A DNA stretch of 64,000 bases from Hedera helix (Eukaryota > Streptophyta > Magnoliopsida > Apiales > Araliaceae), in contig OX359264.1 in NCBI GenBank assembly GCA_947179155.2, positions 44,882,202 through 44,946,201 on the forward strand, read 5' to 3'. Of this stretch, positions 22,652 to 35,071 are shown in pieces. A model generated the notes under the pieces. That model was not told the DNA's origin. It saw only the letters and a list, made by a program, of their open reading frames with translations, and searched no databases. Made by a program: the position numbers and the translations under genes. Numbering within the stretch: position 1 is the first letter of the stretch; every line of letters begins with the position of its first letter.

Positions 22652-25600
22652 ATCCCCATCTTTTCTATGCGACGATCAAATCGATGTTGAGTTAATGCTT
22701 TAAAAAATAAATCTGCAATATTATCTTGAGAGTCCATACGTTCCAAGGTGATTTTTCCTCTTTTAATGATTTCTCTAATCAAATAAAACCGCCACAACAC
22801 ATGTTTGGATTTATGATGAAACCTGGGTTCATTGGCTTATGCAACAGCTCTCATGTTATCACAAAATAAGGGCATTGGTCCTTGATAGCTAGGAACCACA
22901 CCGAGTTCGGTTATAAACTTTTTCATCCAAACAACTTCCTTTGTAGCTTCACTTGCAGCTATGTACTCTGTCTCTGTCACTGAATAAACAACTGTTTATT
23001 GCTTGGAACTATTCTAACTCACTGCGCCACCATTTAAGGTAAACACATAACCCAAAACGGATTTACTGTCATCTTGATCAGTTTGAAAACTTAAGTCTGT
23101 ATATCCCTCTAGTTTCAAATTATACCTACCGTAGACAAGAAATATATACTTAGTTTTTTTTTAAGTACTTTAGGATATTTTTCACTAACTTCTAGTGTTC
23201 TTATCTAGGATTTGACTGATATTTTCTTATTACACTAAGTGCATAAGTAACATCAGGTCTAGCACATATCATCCTGTACATGATAGATCATATTATCGAG
23301 GCATAAAGAATCTTACTCATACGGTCTATTCCTCTTTAGATGTCTTTGGGGCCTGTTTTTTAAAGAGATGTATTCCATGACCCATCAATATGAATCCTCT
23401 TTTGGAATCTTCCATGCTAAACTTCTTTAGCATCGAGTCAATGTACAATCCTTGGGACAAGCCGAACATCTTTTTAGATCTATCTATATCCCCAAAATAT
23501 AGGATGTTTCTCTCAAGTCTTTTATGGAGAAGTGTTTAGATAACTATATATTGATCGAGTGAAGCATAAGAACATCATTCCCTATCAATAATATATCATT
23601 AACATATAATACTAGGAATGTGACAACACTCCCACTAATCTTCTTGTACACACATGGTTCATCCTCGTTTTTAATAAAATTAAACTCTTTGATTGTCTCA
23701 TCAAAACGGATGTTCCATCTCCGAGAAGTTTGCTTCAATCCATAAATGGATCGTTATAATTTACAGACTTGATTTGTTCCAACCATTGAAACAAAATCCT
23801 CTAGTTGTATTATATATATATGATCTTCTAGTTTTTCATTGAAGAAGGTCGTTTTCACGTCCATTTGCCAGATTTCGTAGTAATAATAAGCTGCAATCAC
23901 AAGCAAAATCCGAATGAACTTGAGCATTGTTACTGGTGAGAATGTTTCATTATAGTCAATACCTTATTTTTGTTTGAAATCTTTTACAACCATCCGAACC
24001 TTATTGGTCTATACATTGCTGTATGTTTCAGCCTTTCTTTTAAAGACCTATTTACACCCAATGGGCTTTATGCCCTCAGGTGGAGTAACCAAAGTCTATA
24101 CTTAGTTCTCATACATGGAGTCCATCTTGAATTTTATGGTTGCTAGCCATTTCTCTAAATCTTTATTACTCATAGCCTCTTCGTAAGTCAATGGATAATC
24201 ATTATCTATGATGCATAACTCATCATCATCTTTTATGATGAATCTATACCACTAAGGTATCTCTGGTACTCTTCCAGATTTACTAATAGGTTGTGGTACA
24301 GTAGGTTCCTTTACTTGGTTAAGTACTTCACCTTGATCCATAGTGTTTTGCGGCTCTTGAACTTCTTCAAGAATTATCTTACTCACATTGATCCCTTCAA
24401 GGATAAACTCATTTTCTAAGAAGGTGGCATGTTTCACAATAAACACTTTTTGATCAGTAGGATGATAGAAGTAATACCCTACTTTTTTTTTAAGATATCC
24501 CACAAATTTACACTTATTAGATCTAGTCTCTAACTTATCATTCTCAAACCTTTTGACATAAGGTGGACAACCCCAAATGTTAACATTCTTAAGATTTGGT
24601 TTCCTCCATGTCGATATCGCATATGGGGTCTTGGGGACGGATCTTGATGGTACCTTAGTAAGTAAGTATATAGCTATTTCTAGGGCATAACCCTAAAAGA
24701 AAACTGGAAGATCGGTAAAACTCATCATGGAACAAACCATATCCAACAAGGTTCGGTTTCTCCTATCAGATACACCATTCAATTGTGGCATGCCTTGGGG
24801 AGTCCATTGTGAGATTATACCATTTTCTTATAGATAACGGAGAAACTCATTACTTAATTATTCACCTCCTCTATCCAATCGAAGAATCTCAATACTCGTG
24901 TCAATTTATTTCTCTACTTCACTTCTGAATTCTTTAAACTTTTCAAATGATTCAGACTTGTATTTTATCAAATACACACATCCAAATCTAAAACGATCAT
25001 CAGTGAAATGAATAAAATATGAATACACTTCTCGTGCATGCATTGTTATAGGTTCACATACATCTATGTGTACCAACTCTAACAACTATGTAACTTTTTC
25101 TCCTTTTTCACTAAAATGAGATTTCGTCATTTTTCCCATGAGACAAGATTAACAAGTTGGATATGATTCATAATCTGATAGCTCTAAAAGCCTATCTTTA
25201 TACAACTTGTTTAATCTTATTTCATTAATATGACCGAGTCTATAGTGCCACATAAATGTATAATTTATATTATCTCATTTTCTTTTCTTAGTTTGTTCAA
25301 TTTAAAAAATATTTTCATGCAAGTCAAGTAAGTAAAGTCCATCATGTAATTTATTAGTACCATATAAAACATTATCATTATAAATTTAACAACAATTGTT
25401 CTTTATTATAATATCAAAACCAAATTTGTCTAACATAGAAATCGAAATAATGTTTCTAATCAGTACTGGAACATAATAACAATTATTCAAATAATGCAGT
25501 GAAACGGCTAATGCAGCAACCTTTGCTCCATTCCCCACACGTAGAATGATTTCTCCTTTGTTCAGCTTTTTACTTCTGCTTAGTCTTTGCATAGTATTAT

Positions 25601-26150
25601 ATATGTGAGAACCACAACCGGTATCTAATACCCAAGTAGATCTTTGACTTACAGAATGATTTATTTTAATCATGAACAAATCTTGATATGAAGTTGAAGC
25701 TTCTCTAAGCTTCTTTTGCTTTAACTCTGCAAGATACTCCTTTTAGTTTCTCTTCCAGTGACCTAGCTTATTGTAATGAAAGCATATTCTTTGACTATTA
25801 GGATTAGCCTTCTTATTATCCTTTGCCTTCGTCTTGCCCTTAGCCTTCTTCTTTTTCTTCTTTTCAGAATAACCCTTAGATATCTTCATCTTCTTAGAAG
25901 AATTATCCACCAACATGACTTGGTCCTTCTTGGATGGGAAGTGACTCTCTGCTTTTTTCAACATGTTAAGTAACTCAGGCAAGCTGACGTCCAACTTATT
26001 TATGTGAAAGTTCACAACAAATTATGAGAGGGTGTCCTAGAGTGACTGCAAGAACAAAGCTTGGCTCAACTCCCCATCCATCACGCACCCTAATTGACCA
26101 AGCTGTTCAATCAAATTGATCATCTTTAGAATATGAGTCTCAACGGTAGA
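22652..26150 (-). pseudogene. Copia array unit 2 gag-pol remnant
   Basis: Reading leftwards: gag with a single zinc-knuckle remnant (CFHYNKLGHWKRN, second Cys replaced by Tyr) at 25743-26015; protease 'STWVLDTGCGSHI' at 25386-25679 (DTG active site, with G-C-G after it); integrase to about 24250; RT at 23160-24200; RNase H to 22652, ending 'DSQDNIADLFFKALTQHRF' at 22612-22800, which runs into the LTR. The RT catalytic motif reads YVNDILLIGND (23544-23738) where copia elements have YVDD, so the first catalytic Asp is now Asn. Stops break every domain. The gag N-terminus, primer site and leader are missing. Confidence 0.82.
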
Positions 26151-26329
26151 TTTATAAATTTATCCAATCATCCTAAACTCTTTAGGAATAGGGTTTTAAT
26201 TTAACTCTCAATCTAATTAGGAACTAAATTAATTTAACACAATAATTACAATTCTTAGACAACTTAGGAACTTAATTATTTATTACAAGAGTACTCTTAT
26301 TAATTAATTCCTAAACCATTTAGGAATCA

Positions 26330-26397
<68 letters not shown>

Positions 26398-27628
26398 GAC
26401 TCCTTTTATTAATTTATAATTAGTATTTTCAAAATACTAAAAATATAAATATTAAACTATTTAATTTATTTTATCCCAATAACATAAATTAAATATACTT
26501 AACTTATTATTACGATTATGCCACTTAACTTCTTGAATAAATATTTATCTTTTGCGGTGTGACCCTTTAAGCTCTCCATATTAAACCGATTGTAGAATAA
26601 ATTAATTAGAACCATTCTAATCTTATTTAAATAAATAAATTAAATTATTTAATTTATTTAAATAAATAATATTTATTTCACAATAAAGGTAAGCCCCCTT
26701 AGCGATCAATGGTTTTTCAAATAATATAGATTTCAATATTTGATCATAAAAGAACCTATTCCGCGAAAAGTTACCGTACAATTCAATTATTCTACCGTAC
26801 AATGTTCCAAATAAATATAAGACATGGTATTACTATCAAGTCTTATTTTATTCGATAATATGCATTTCTATTCTCAAATGCACAACTCTAACAAATACAA
26901 ATTAGAAACTCATTTCTAATTTTATTCTTCCTTGACCATGGATTATTAAGTTGTCATTTATCGAATCACATATAACATTTTCTCCTTTTACTAGAAGTGG
27001 TAGATTATTTGTTGACCATTCACTTATCTCTATGTACAACTTATTATTCACGAGCATACACTTTGATATACCTTAAAGGTCTTAAGGAATATGTCAAAGT
27101 ATAACTCATCATACATAAGATACTATGATGATCTCAAGTCTAACGATCACTTGTACAACTATCATATAAAGAACTCCTATTTACAAGTAAGTAAAAGTCC
27201 ATTACGTGTTCCTTTACGTGTTCCTTTAGCGAATCACGTTCAGTGAACTTATTTTCTAATAAGTACTTATATACTTGTTTTAGTGTCTCCACATAAATAA
27301 TTATGAGATTAATTATCATATTCATAAGAGCAAGCATAGTATGTACTAATCTATTATAATTCACTAATCCCTATTTTAGTGATTCCACGATTAGGAACAA
27401 TTTTATTTTTGAGCTATCTAGAATTTAGATCTCATTAGCGTGATCATCATCACGATTCTAAAAGTATTGCTCAAAAACTATGAGTTTATCACAATTAATT
27501 CAATAATTAAATACGAATAAAGAAAATGCCTTTGAATAAATGAATTCTTTTATTAATAAATGAATAAGATTACAAAGTATATCATATATCACATCAAATG
27601 TGATTGACTTGTGTGCATACTACTTTCA
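26150..27628 (-). repeat. Copia array LTR block c
   Basis: It begins inside the LTR, fused to gag at about 26148-26155; compare 56855 onward, where the LTR sequence continues normally to the left. It contains the AAT microsatellite (26330-26397) and ends 'catactactttca' at 27628. The polypyrimidine tract atctctcacttgcac follows, belonging to unit 3. Confidence 0.78.
26330..26397. repeat. AAT microsatellite, LTR block c
   Basis: An uninterrupted run of about 22 AAT units at the same LTR position as the runs at 38384-38466 and 56995-57108. It is a family-intrinsic microsatellite whose length differs among copies. Confidence 0.97.
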
Positions 27629-28067
27629 ATCTCTCACTTGCACTAAAGCCAATTGTTATGGTATTTTATACCCATCTTCTTTAAGTGACGATCAAACTAC
27701 TGTTGAGTTAATGATTTAGTAAATGGATCAGTAGTGTTGTCTTGAGAGTCCATATGTTCCATGGTGACGTTTTCTCTTTCAATGATTTCTCTAATCAAAT
27801 AAAATCGCCGCAACATATGTTTGGATTTTTGGTGAAACTTGGGTTCCTTAGCTTATGGAATAACTCCCGTGTTGTCACAAAATAAAGGCACTGGTCCTTG
27901 ATAGCTAAGAACTACCTCAAGTTCGGTTACAAACTTCTTCATCCAAATAACTTCCTTTGTAGCTTCACTTACAGCAATGTACTATGTCTTTGTCATTGAA
28001 TCAACAAATGTTTGCTACTTGAAACTCTTCCAATTCACTGTGCTACCGTTTAAGGTAAACACATAAT
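27629..28067 (-). pseudogene. Copia array unit 3, RNase H end (left of G1)
   Basis: Collinear with 22652-23055 of unit 2 (element end and RNase H). The sequence stops at '...aaacacataat' where G1 starts, and resumes at 35072 with 'ataacccgg'. Uninterrupted unit 2 has 'aaacacataacccaaaacgg', confirming the insertion point. Numerous frame breaks. Confidence 0.8.
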
Positions 28068-29664
28068 TGATAATTGGATTTTATTCCTATTTATTTAAGA
28101 TTTTTAGGCTTAATTAGTTGTTAGTTTTTAAGCATTTTAATTGATTTTAGGTAATTTATTTAATTTTATGTGTTTTATTATTTTTAGTATTTTTTTCATT
28201 ATTTTTAATTATTTAATATTTGATTTTGTAGGAAAAATAAAAGCTAGTGGTAGATTTATAATTAACAGCAATTATGAGTGGCAAAATCGTAATAAAGCAG
28301 TTTCTGGGGGCTTGATTGTAAATATCTAGCGAGGTGGAATTTTGATAATTAAGGCATGAAGGTATGAAGAACGACAGCTGCATGACATCGTTCGGGTGAA
28401 GCGGCAATACAGGACCTCGCGTAATGCGCGGATTGTGTTGAGTGAGGCGCTGACGACACTAAGCGCGTTTGACTTGGTCAGTGTACACGAAGGGGTTGTT
28501 TGGCTACGCATTAATTGCCAAAAACGAGATTATTCGTGAGTTATTGCTTTAATTTAATTCCAAATTAGATTTTAATTCCACATTAGCTTAGGATTATTAT
28601 TCTACTCCTATATATAAACTATATAGCTCTTATATTCAGTAGAATATTATTTTAGAGTAGTTTAGGAGTAAAATTAGAAGCAAGTATTCAATGCGAAGGA
28701 TTAGAGAATTAAGGGCGGAGCTTAAGAATTGAATACTGTGATCCGAGTGACATATAGATATCAACACAAATTTGATTCCTTTTCTTTTACTTTTATTTTT
28801 TTAATTTTGAGATGTTGAATTATTTGTGGTTAGTTTATTATTTAGTTATGAACTAATTTTATATTGAGATTGCAATTGAACCCAATGTGTAGTTTAAATT
28901 AATTTATTTTCTTTTTAATTAAATTGATTATAATTGAATTGTTTATCATATTTTCTATGTTCAAGTATTTAATTATTTGCATTAATTAATGTGGTAATCT
29001 ATATGAAGTTGACGAATGGATTATAGTTATTAGACTTAATTAATTATTTTGTGTGTTAATTTATTAATTAATTGTGATTAATTATTGGGATAATCTATAT
29101 GAAATCAATAGTGGATTATAGGTTTAGATCCGGATATGATAACATGTGAATTTGTATATTCTTTCTAGGAAAAGTAGCATAATAGTGTATAGAATGGATA
29201 TATCTATATGCCACATGTAACTTTGTTGAGAGTTGGATCTTAATGAGTTTATTTCAAGTTTTTTTTTGCATAACAATATAACAACTTAATTAAAATAAAT
29301 ATTTTTATTAATTCTTTAAAAAGATTAATAAATAGTTAAGAAATCTCAGTTAACAATTTAATATAATTAATTAATTATAAAGAGAGTTAAGAGATGTAAA
29401 TGAAGTATTAAGAAAAATTGTGATATTAACTATTTTTAATTTGATTTAATCTTTTTCAGTAGTTTAATTTGGTTAATAATTTTAATTAGTTTTATTTTAT
29501 TAATTAAATTGTGATTGTTTAAATAAAATTAAGTTGATATAAAATTAGTGTTTGGTAATTATTATTATTTAATTTCCCGTGGGTTCAATACTCTACTTTA
29601 TTACTTTATTACTTATTGATCGTGCATACTTGCACGCATATATTCATATAGAAAATACCCAACA
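28068..29664 (+). repeat. G1 5' LTR
   Basis: 1,597 bp, TG...CA. It contains a GC-richer island at about 28370-28510, a 'cctatatataaactatatag' TATA-like stretch near 28607, and the conserved 3' end 'gtgggttcaatactctactt', 'gaccgtgc', 'acccaaca' (variants of G2). Compared with the 3' LTR it lacks a stretch near 28645. Confidence 0.9.
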
Positions 29665-29670
29665 AGTTTT

Positions 29671-29688
29671 TGGCACCGTTACCAGGAA
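29671..29688 (+). promoter_or_regulatory. Primer-binding site, G1
   Basis: tggcaccgttaccaggaa lies six bases after the LTR. Athila-lineage elements use the 3' end of tRNA-Asp, with complement tggcgccgttgccgggga. G1 differs at three transition-type sites and G2 at one (tggcac for tggcgc), fitting mutation of an ancestral tRNA-Asp site. Confidence 0.8.
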
Positions 29689-29795
29689 ATTAATTTAATA
29701 ATTATTTGTCAATATTAATTTTAATCAAATTAGTTTTAATTTAAACGTTTTTTATTATTATTTTAATTTTAATTTTTACTTCCTTTTTAGGTTAA

Positions 29796-32005
29796 ATGAA
29801 GGACGAGGATCAAAAATTATTATAAGACTGCGATGCCGCAAGTCACTGAAATCCAATCAAGCATTCATAGACCTGCAATTAATGCCACAAGTTTTGAGAT
29901 CAAGTCGGGCACGATACAGATGATCCAAAATTCAGTTCAGATTGTGGGTTTGCCCAATGACGATATGAATGATCATCTTATGAGCTTTTTAGAGATATGT
30001 GATACTTTCAAGTATGATGGAGTTTCGGATGACGCTGTAAGACTTCGCATGTTCCCTTTCACACTTAGGGACAAGGCGAAGAGTTGATTGCATTCACTTT
30101 CATCGGGGTCTATCACTACTTGGAATGACTTGGCTCAAAAGTTTTTAGCGAAGTTCTTTCCACCAACAAAGACTGCAAAAATGAGGAATGACATCACTTC
30201 ATTCATGTAGCATGATTCAGAATTGTTGTAGGAGGCGTGGCAGCGTTTCAAAGATTTATTGCGGAGATGCCTACACTATGGAATACCCAAGTGGTTTCAA
30301 GTTTAAACATTCTACAATGGCTTATTCAGTACAACGTGGACTATTATTGATACAGCTACATGTGGTGCTTTGATGGCGAAGAATTTGGATGAAGCCTATG
30401 ACTTGTTGAAAACTATGGCAATGAATGATTACTAATGGCCTTCTGCAAGGATGAATTAGCTAAAGACAGTTGGGAGAATTTAGAATGATGTAGTTTTTGC
30501 AATAGCTGAGCAAATGGTAACACTAATAAAGATGGTAGAAACACTTGCGAAGACTGGACAACCTATTCAACTTGTGGCAATAACTTGTGATCTATGTGCT
30601 GGGAACCATTCAGTTAATCAATCCCCAATCAATGTAGAATCAGTCCAGTTTGTGACAAAATACAATCACCAGCTGCAGCCCAGTAATTCAAATTACTATC
30701 ATCTGGGGTGAGAAATTTTTCCAATCAATCATGGAGAAATAAACAAGCTCAATCATATGCTCCTAGATACACTCCGGGTTTTCATAATCAACCTCCACCA
30801 TAGCCAAAAAAGACATCAAATTTTGAGGAAATTGTTATGAAATATATATCGCAGAATGAGGTTAGAATGAACAGTCTAGAATCATCAGTGAGGAACATCG
30901 AGAACCAAGTGGGACAGCTTGCTAGTGCCATGCATAGTCAGCCTCAAGGTGCTTTGCCAAGTGATATAGTGATAAATCCAAGAAGGGAGAGCAATGAGCA
31001 ATGCAATGTAGTTACACTTAAGAGTGGTAAGGAATTACATGATGATGATAGAGAAAATTCGAAAAGGGTAAATTCAAATGTGGATGATGATAGTGAATCT
31101 AAAAAGAAGAATAGTTAAAATGAGCCGCATGAACATAAAGAGGAAAAATAAGTTGTGAATCCGAAGCAGAATCAGATTGTGCCACTAGTACCTTTCCCGC
31201 AAAGACTTCAAAAGAACAAGCTCGACAAGCAATTTTTAAAATTTTTGGAGGTGTTCAAGAAATTACATATTAACATACCATTCGCAGATGCATTAGAGCA
31301 GATGTCAAGCTACTTAAAGTTCATGAAGGAGATTTTGTCTAAGAAAAGGAAGCTAGGGGACTATGAGACAGTGGCTCTAACGGAGGAGTGCAACACCATA
31401 TTGCAACAAAAGCTACCACCGAAGCTAAAAGATCCGGGTAGTTTCATCATTCCGTGCACCATTGGGAGCCAGTTCTTTAATCGATGCTTGTGTGATTTGG
31501 GAGCGAGTATAAACTTAATGCCTCTATCAGTTTATAAGAAACTTGGTATGAAGGAAACGCAGCCCACCCATGTCACTTCACAGTTGGCGGATCGGTCATT
31601 TACTTATCTAAAGGAGATTGTTGAAGATGTTCTTGTAAAAGTGGATAAGTTTATCTTCCCCGCAGATTTCATTGTACTAGATTTTGAGGAGGATAAAAAT
31701 ATATCGATTATTCTTGGGCGTCCATTTTTAGCTACGGGGGAGCGTTGATTAATGTGCAAAAAGGCGAGCTAACTATAAGAGTTCAAGATGAATAGGTGAC
31801 CTTCAAGGTGTTTAATGCAATAGAATTTTCAAATGGTCAAGAATAATGCTTTCGAGTTGATGTTGTGGGATTGAAAGGTCAATTTTATTAGAGAAAGAAG
31901 GATGAACGCAAGTTTGGGGGTCTCAAGTTTCAAGGAAAAGTTAAGCGAATGGTCAATGCATGGCTTCCAAGACGATTCATCAAGCATAAATTCGATCTGG
32001 GTTAG
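29796..32005 (+). pseudogene. G1 gag-protease, inactivated
   Basis: Collinear with the G2 gag-PR region. Landmarks: retrotransposon-gag domain ('FEIKSGTIQMIQNSVQ', 'YDGVSDDAVRLRMFPFTLRD'), a zinc-binding motif reduced to CDLCAGNHSVNQS (His to Asn, last Cys to Ser), and the protease 'CDLGASINLMPLSVYKKLG' near 31490-31550. Defects relative to G2: a 2-bp deletion just after the start; TGA for Trp at 30085; TAG or TAA for Gln at 30208, 30304, 30433, 30457, 30801, 31116 and 31148; TAG at 30229; and loss of one G in a G run near 31735, which shifts the protease frame. Most are C-to-T or G-to-A changes. Confidence 0.88.
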
Positions 32006-33443
32006 AGAAAAATGAGTAGTCAGGCTAAGACATTAAAACAAGCGCTTATTGAGAGGCAACTCAAGTTTTAGTTTTTATTTTTAGTAGTAAAATTTAGGTT
32101 TTTTTTTTTTTTTTATTTGTTTTAATATTTTATTTTTTGTCTTGTTTCAGGTTTATTCTATGCAATCTAGACTTAGCAGATGAGGAGAAAAATGCTACAT
32201 ATTTAGGGGAGTCATTTGCTATTAATTTTCTTTTATTTTATACATTGAGGACAATATCTGTTTTAAGTTTTGGGGTGTGGATAAATTTTGAAAGAATTTT
32301 AAAATTTTAGGTTTTTTGTTAGTTTAAATTTTAAAATTTTGTAGGTAAATTCACTGCAAATTCTCACGAGACACAACTCGTCCACTTGGGTAATCATAGG
32401 GTTTAAAAGCTTATTGCACATGCTAAGTGCAATTGTGTTTCCTACGAAAATGGGGTAACTTAGTTTTTAGGTAGTCATTTGGGCAATGAGTTATTTGAAT
32501 TAAATTTATGGTCGATGATAAATTTAGGTTTTTATTTAATAACTTTTGGAAAATAGATGAATTTTTGTTAATCTAAATTTTGGCATATTGTTGGTTATTA
32601 TTTTATTTGAGATCCTAAATTTTATACACACATATCCATTTATGTTGAGTTAGTTTTAACTTAAAGAAAGTTTATATGGTTAATTGCTTATAATAGATAT
32701 TTATGAATTCTATAACTTATTTGATCATAACTTGAAGTGAAATATGAGGCGGAATATAATTTGAGCGAGATGATTTAGGTAATTTGTTCTAGGATTGTTT
32801 GAAAAATTGATCATTTCTGAGCTGAATTAATAGTCATTTGGTGAGTTGAGATAGAATGTGAAACGCTCTCACTTATAAACATGTGAAGAAAACGAGATGG
32901 AGCGTAAAATGCATTCGTGAGTATAAAAGAAAAAGAGTGAGATGGAACATAAAATGTGCTCACCTATGATGAATAAATATATTTGGAAAGGAATGTGGTG
33001 AACTTGAAAAAAAAAAATTCTAGTGTACGTAACGTGAAAAATAGAAAATATTTTGATCCTTTAATTTATATTTACCTTTATTAGCGAAGAGTAGTGTGAA
33101 AAATGAGTTATAGAGTTTTGCTTTGTAATTTTTTATTTTTTTTTGGTGTAATATCTTTTATGTGACATTTAATTGCATGAATTAATCTGAGTTTTAATTA
33201 GTTTGATACATTTGAATTCACACACACACAAAGGATCTTGAGTAGAGTAAGACTAATAAATATGTGAAAGGCTTTGCATAAATTTGAAATATTCTTTGAG
33301 TTATCATTTAAAAAATCATTGAGGCTAAAGTTGAAATTCAAATTGATTTGTTGCCTGAGTAATTTAGGTTTGACTTAGTAGAGTTTTAGTTTTTATTTTT
33401 TGTTTTACTTGAAGGTAAGTAAAGAGTTAAGTTTGGGAGTATT
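32006..33443 (+). other. G1 3' non-coding region and polypurine tract
   Basis: About 1.4 kb, non-coding, yet collinear with the G2 region 53558-55072. It holds a T run (32100-32114), an internal purine-tract-like box 'tttaagttttggggtgtgg' at 32262-32280, two short hairpins (32366-32381 and 32413-32433), repeats of a 'gagatgga[ga]c[ga]taaaatg' motif at about 32840-32970, and the terminal tract 'gttaagtttgggagtatt' ending at 33443, adjoining the 3' LTR. Confidence 0.75.
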
Positions 33444-35071
33444 TGATAATTGGATTTTATTCTTATTCATTTAATATTTTTAGGCTTAATTAGTTGTTAG
33501 TTTTTAAGCATTTTAATTAATTTTAGGTAATTTATTTAATTTTATGTATTTTTATTATTTTTAATATTTTTTTATTATTTTTAATTATTTAATATTTAAT
33601 TTTGTAAGAAAAATAAAAGCTAGTGGCAGATCTGTAATTAATAGTAACTCTAAGTGGCAAAATCGTAATAAAGCAAATTATGGGGGCTTGATTGTAAATA
33701 TCTAGTGCGGTGGCATTTTGGTAATTAAGGCATGAAGGGATGAAGAACGGCAGCTGCATGACGTCGTTCGGGCGAAGCCGCAGTACAGGACCTCGCGAAA
33801 TGTGCAGATTGTGCTGAGTGAGGCGCTGACATCATTAAGTGCGTTTAACTTGGTTAGTAAACACAAGGGGCTGTTTGGCTACACATTAATTGCCAAAAAC
33901 GATATTATTCGCGATTTATTGCTTTAATTTGACTCCAAATTATATTTTAATTTCACATTAGCTTAGGATTATTATTGTACTCCTATAAATAAACTATATA
34001 GCTCTTATATTCAGTAGATTATGATATAGATTAACATAGTTTTGGAGTAGAATATTATATTATAGTAGTTTAGTAGTAGAATTAAAAGCAAGTATTCAAT
34101 GCGAAGGATTAAAGAATTAAAGACGGAGCTTGAGAATTGAAGACTGTGATCCGAGTGACAGATAGATATCAACACAGATTTGAATCCTTTTCTTTTACTT
34201 TTAGTTTTGTAATTTTAAGATGTTTAATTATTTGTGGTTAGTTTATTATTTAGTTATGAACTAATTTTTTTATTGAGATTGCAATTGAACCCAATATGTA
34301 GTTTATATTAATTTATTTTCTTTTTAATTAAATTGATTATAATTGAATTGTTTATCATATTTTGTGTGTTCAAGATTTAATTATTTGCATTAATTAATGT
34401 GGTAATCTATATGAAGTTGACGAATGGATTATAGTGTTTAGACCTAATTAATTATTTTGTGCGTTAATGTATTAATTAATTGTGATTAATTATTGGGATA
34501 ATCTATATGAAATCAAAAGTGAATTATAAGTTTAGATCCGAATATGATAACATGTGAATTTGTTTATTCTTTCTAGTAAGAGTAGTATAATAGTGTATAG
34601 AATGAATATATCTATATGCCACATGTAACTTTGTTGAGAGTTGGATCATAATGAGTTTATTTTAAGTTTTTTTTGCATAGCAATATAGCAACTTAATTGA
34701 AATAAATCTTTTTATTAATTCTTGAAAAAGATTAATAAATAGTTAAGAAATCTTAGTTAACAATTTATTATAATTAATTAATTAGAAAACGAGTGAAGAG
34801 ATTTAAATAAAGCATTGGAAAAAATTATGATCTTGACTATTTTTAATTTGATTTAATCTTTTTAAGTAGTTTAATTTAGTTAGTAATTTTAATTAGTTTT
34901 ATTTTATTTATTAAATTGTGATTGTTTAAATAAAATTAAGTTGATATAAAATTAGTGTTTGATAAATATTATTATTTAATTCCATGTGGGTTCGACACTC
35001 TATTTTATCACTTTATTACTTGTTGACCGTGTATACTTGCACGCATATATTCATATAGAAAATACCCAACA
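33444..35071 (+). repeat. G1 3' LTR
   Basis: 1,628 bp, collinear with the 5' LTR but with scattered substitutions and small indels throughout. Ends 'aaaatacccaaca' at 35071, followed by target-site bases ataac. Confidence 0.9.

Larger units (their letters stand above)
28068..35071 (+). mobile_element. G1: complete Athila-like gag-PR retrotransposon
   Basis: A 7,004-bp element with LTRs at 28068-29664 and 33444-35071, both starting tgataattgg and ending aaaatacccaaca. It is flanked by ataat (28063-28067) and ataac (35072-35076), a 5-bp target duplication with one change. A tRNA-Asp-like primer site (29671) and a polypurine tract (33421-33443) are in place. Between them are only gag and protease; no RT, RNase H or integrase exists, exactly as in G2. 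LTRs differ from each other at many sites, including a ~38-bp stretch (34018-34055) absent from the 5' LTR, and gag is broken by many stops. So this is an old insertion. Confidence 0.9.
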
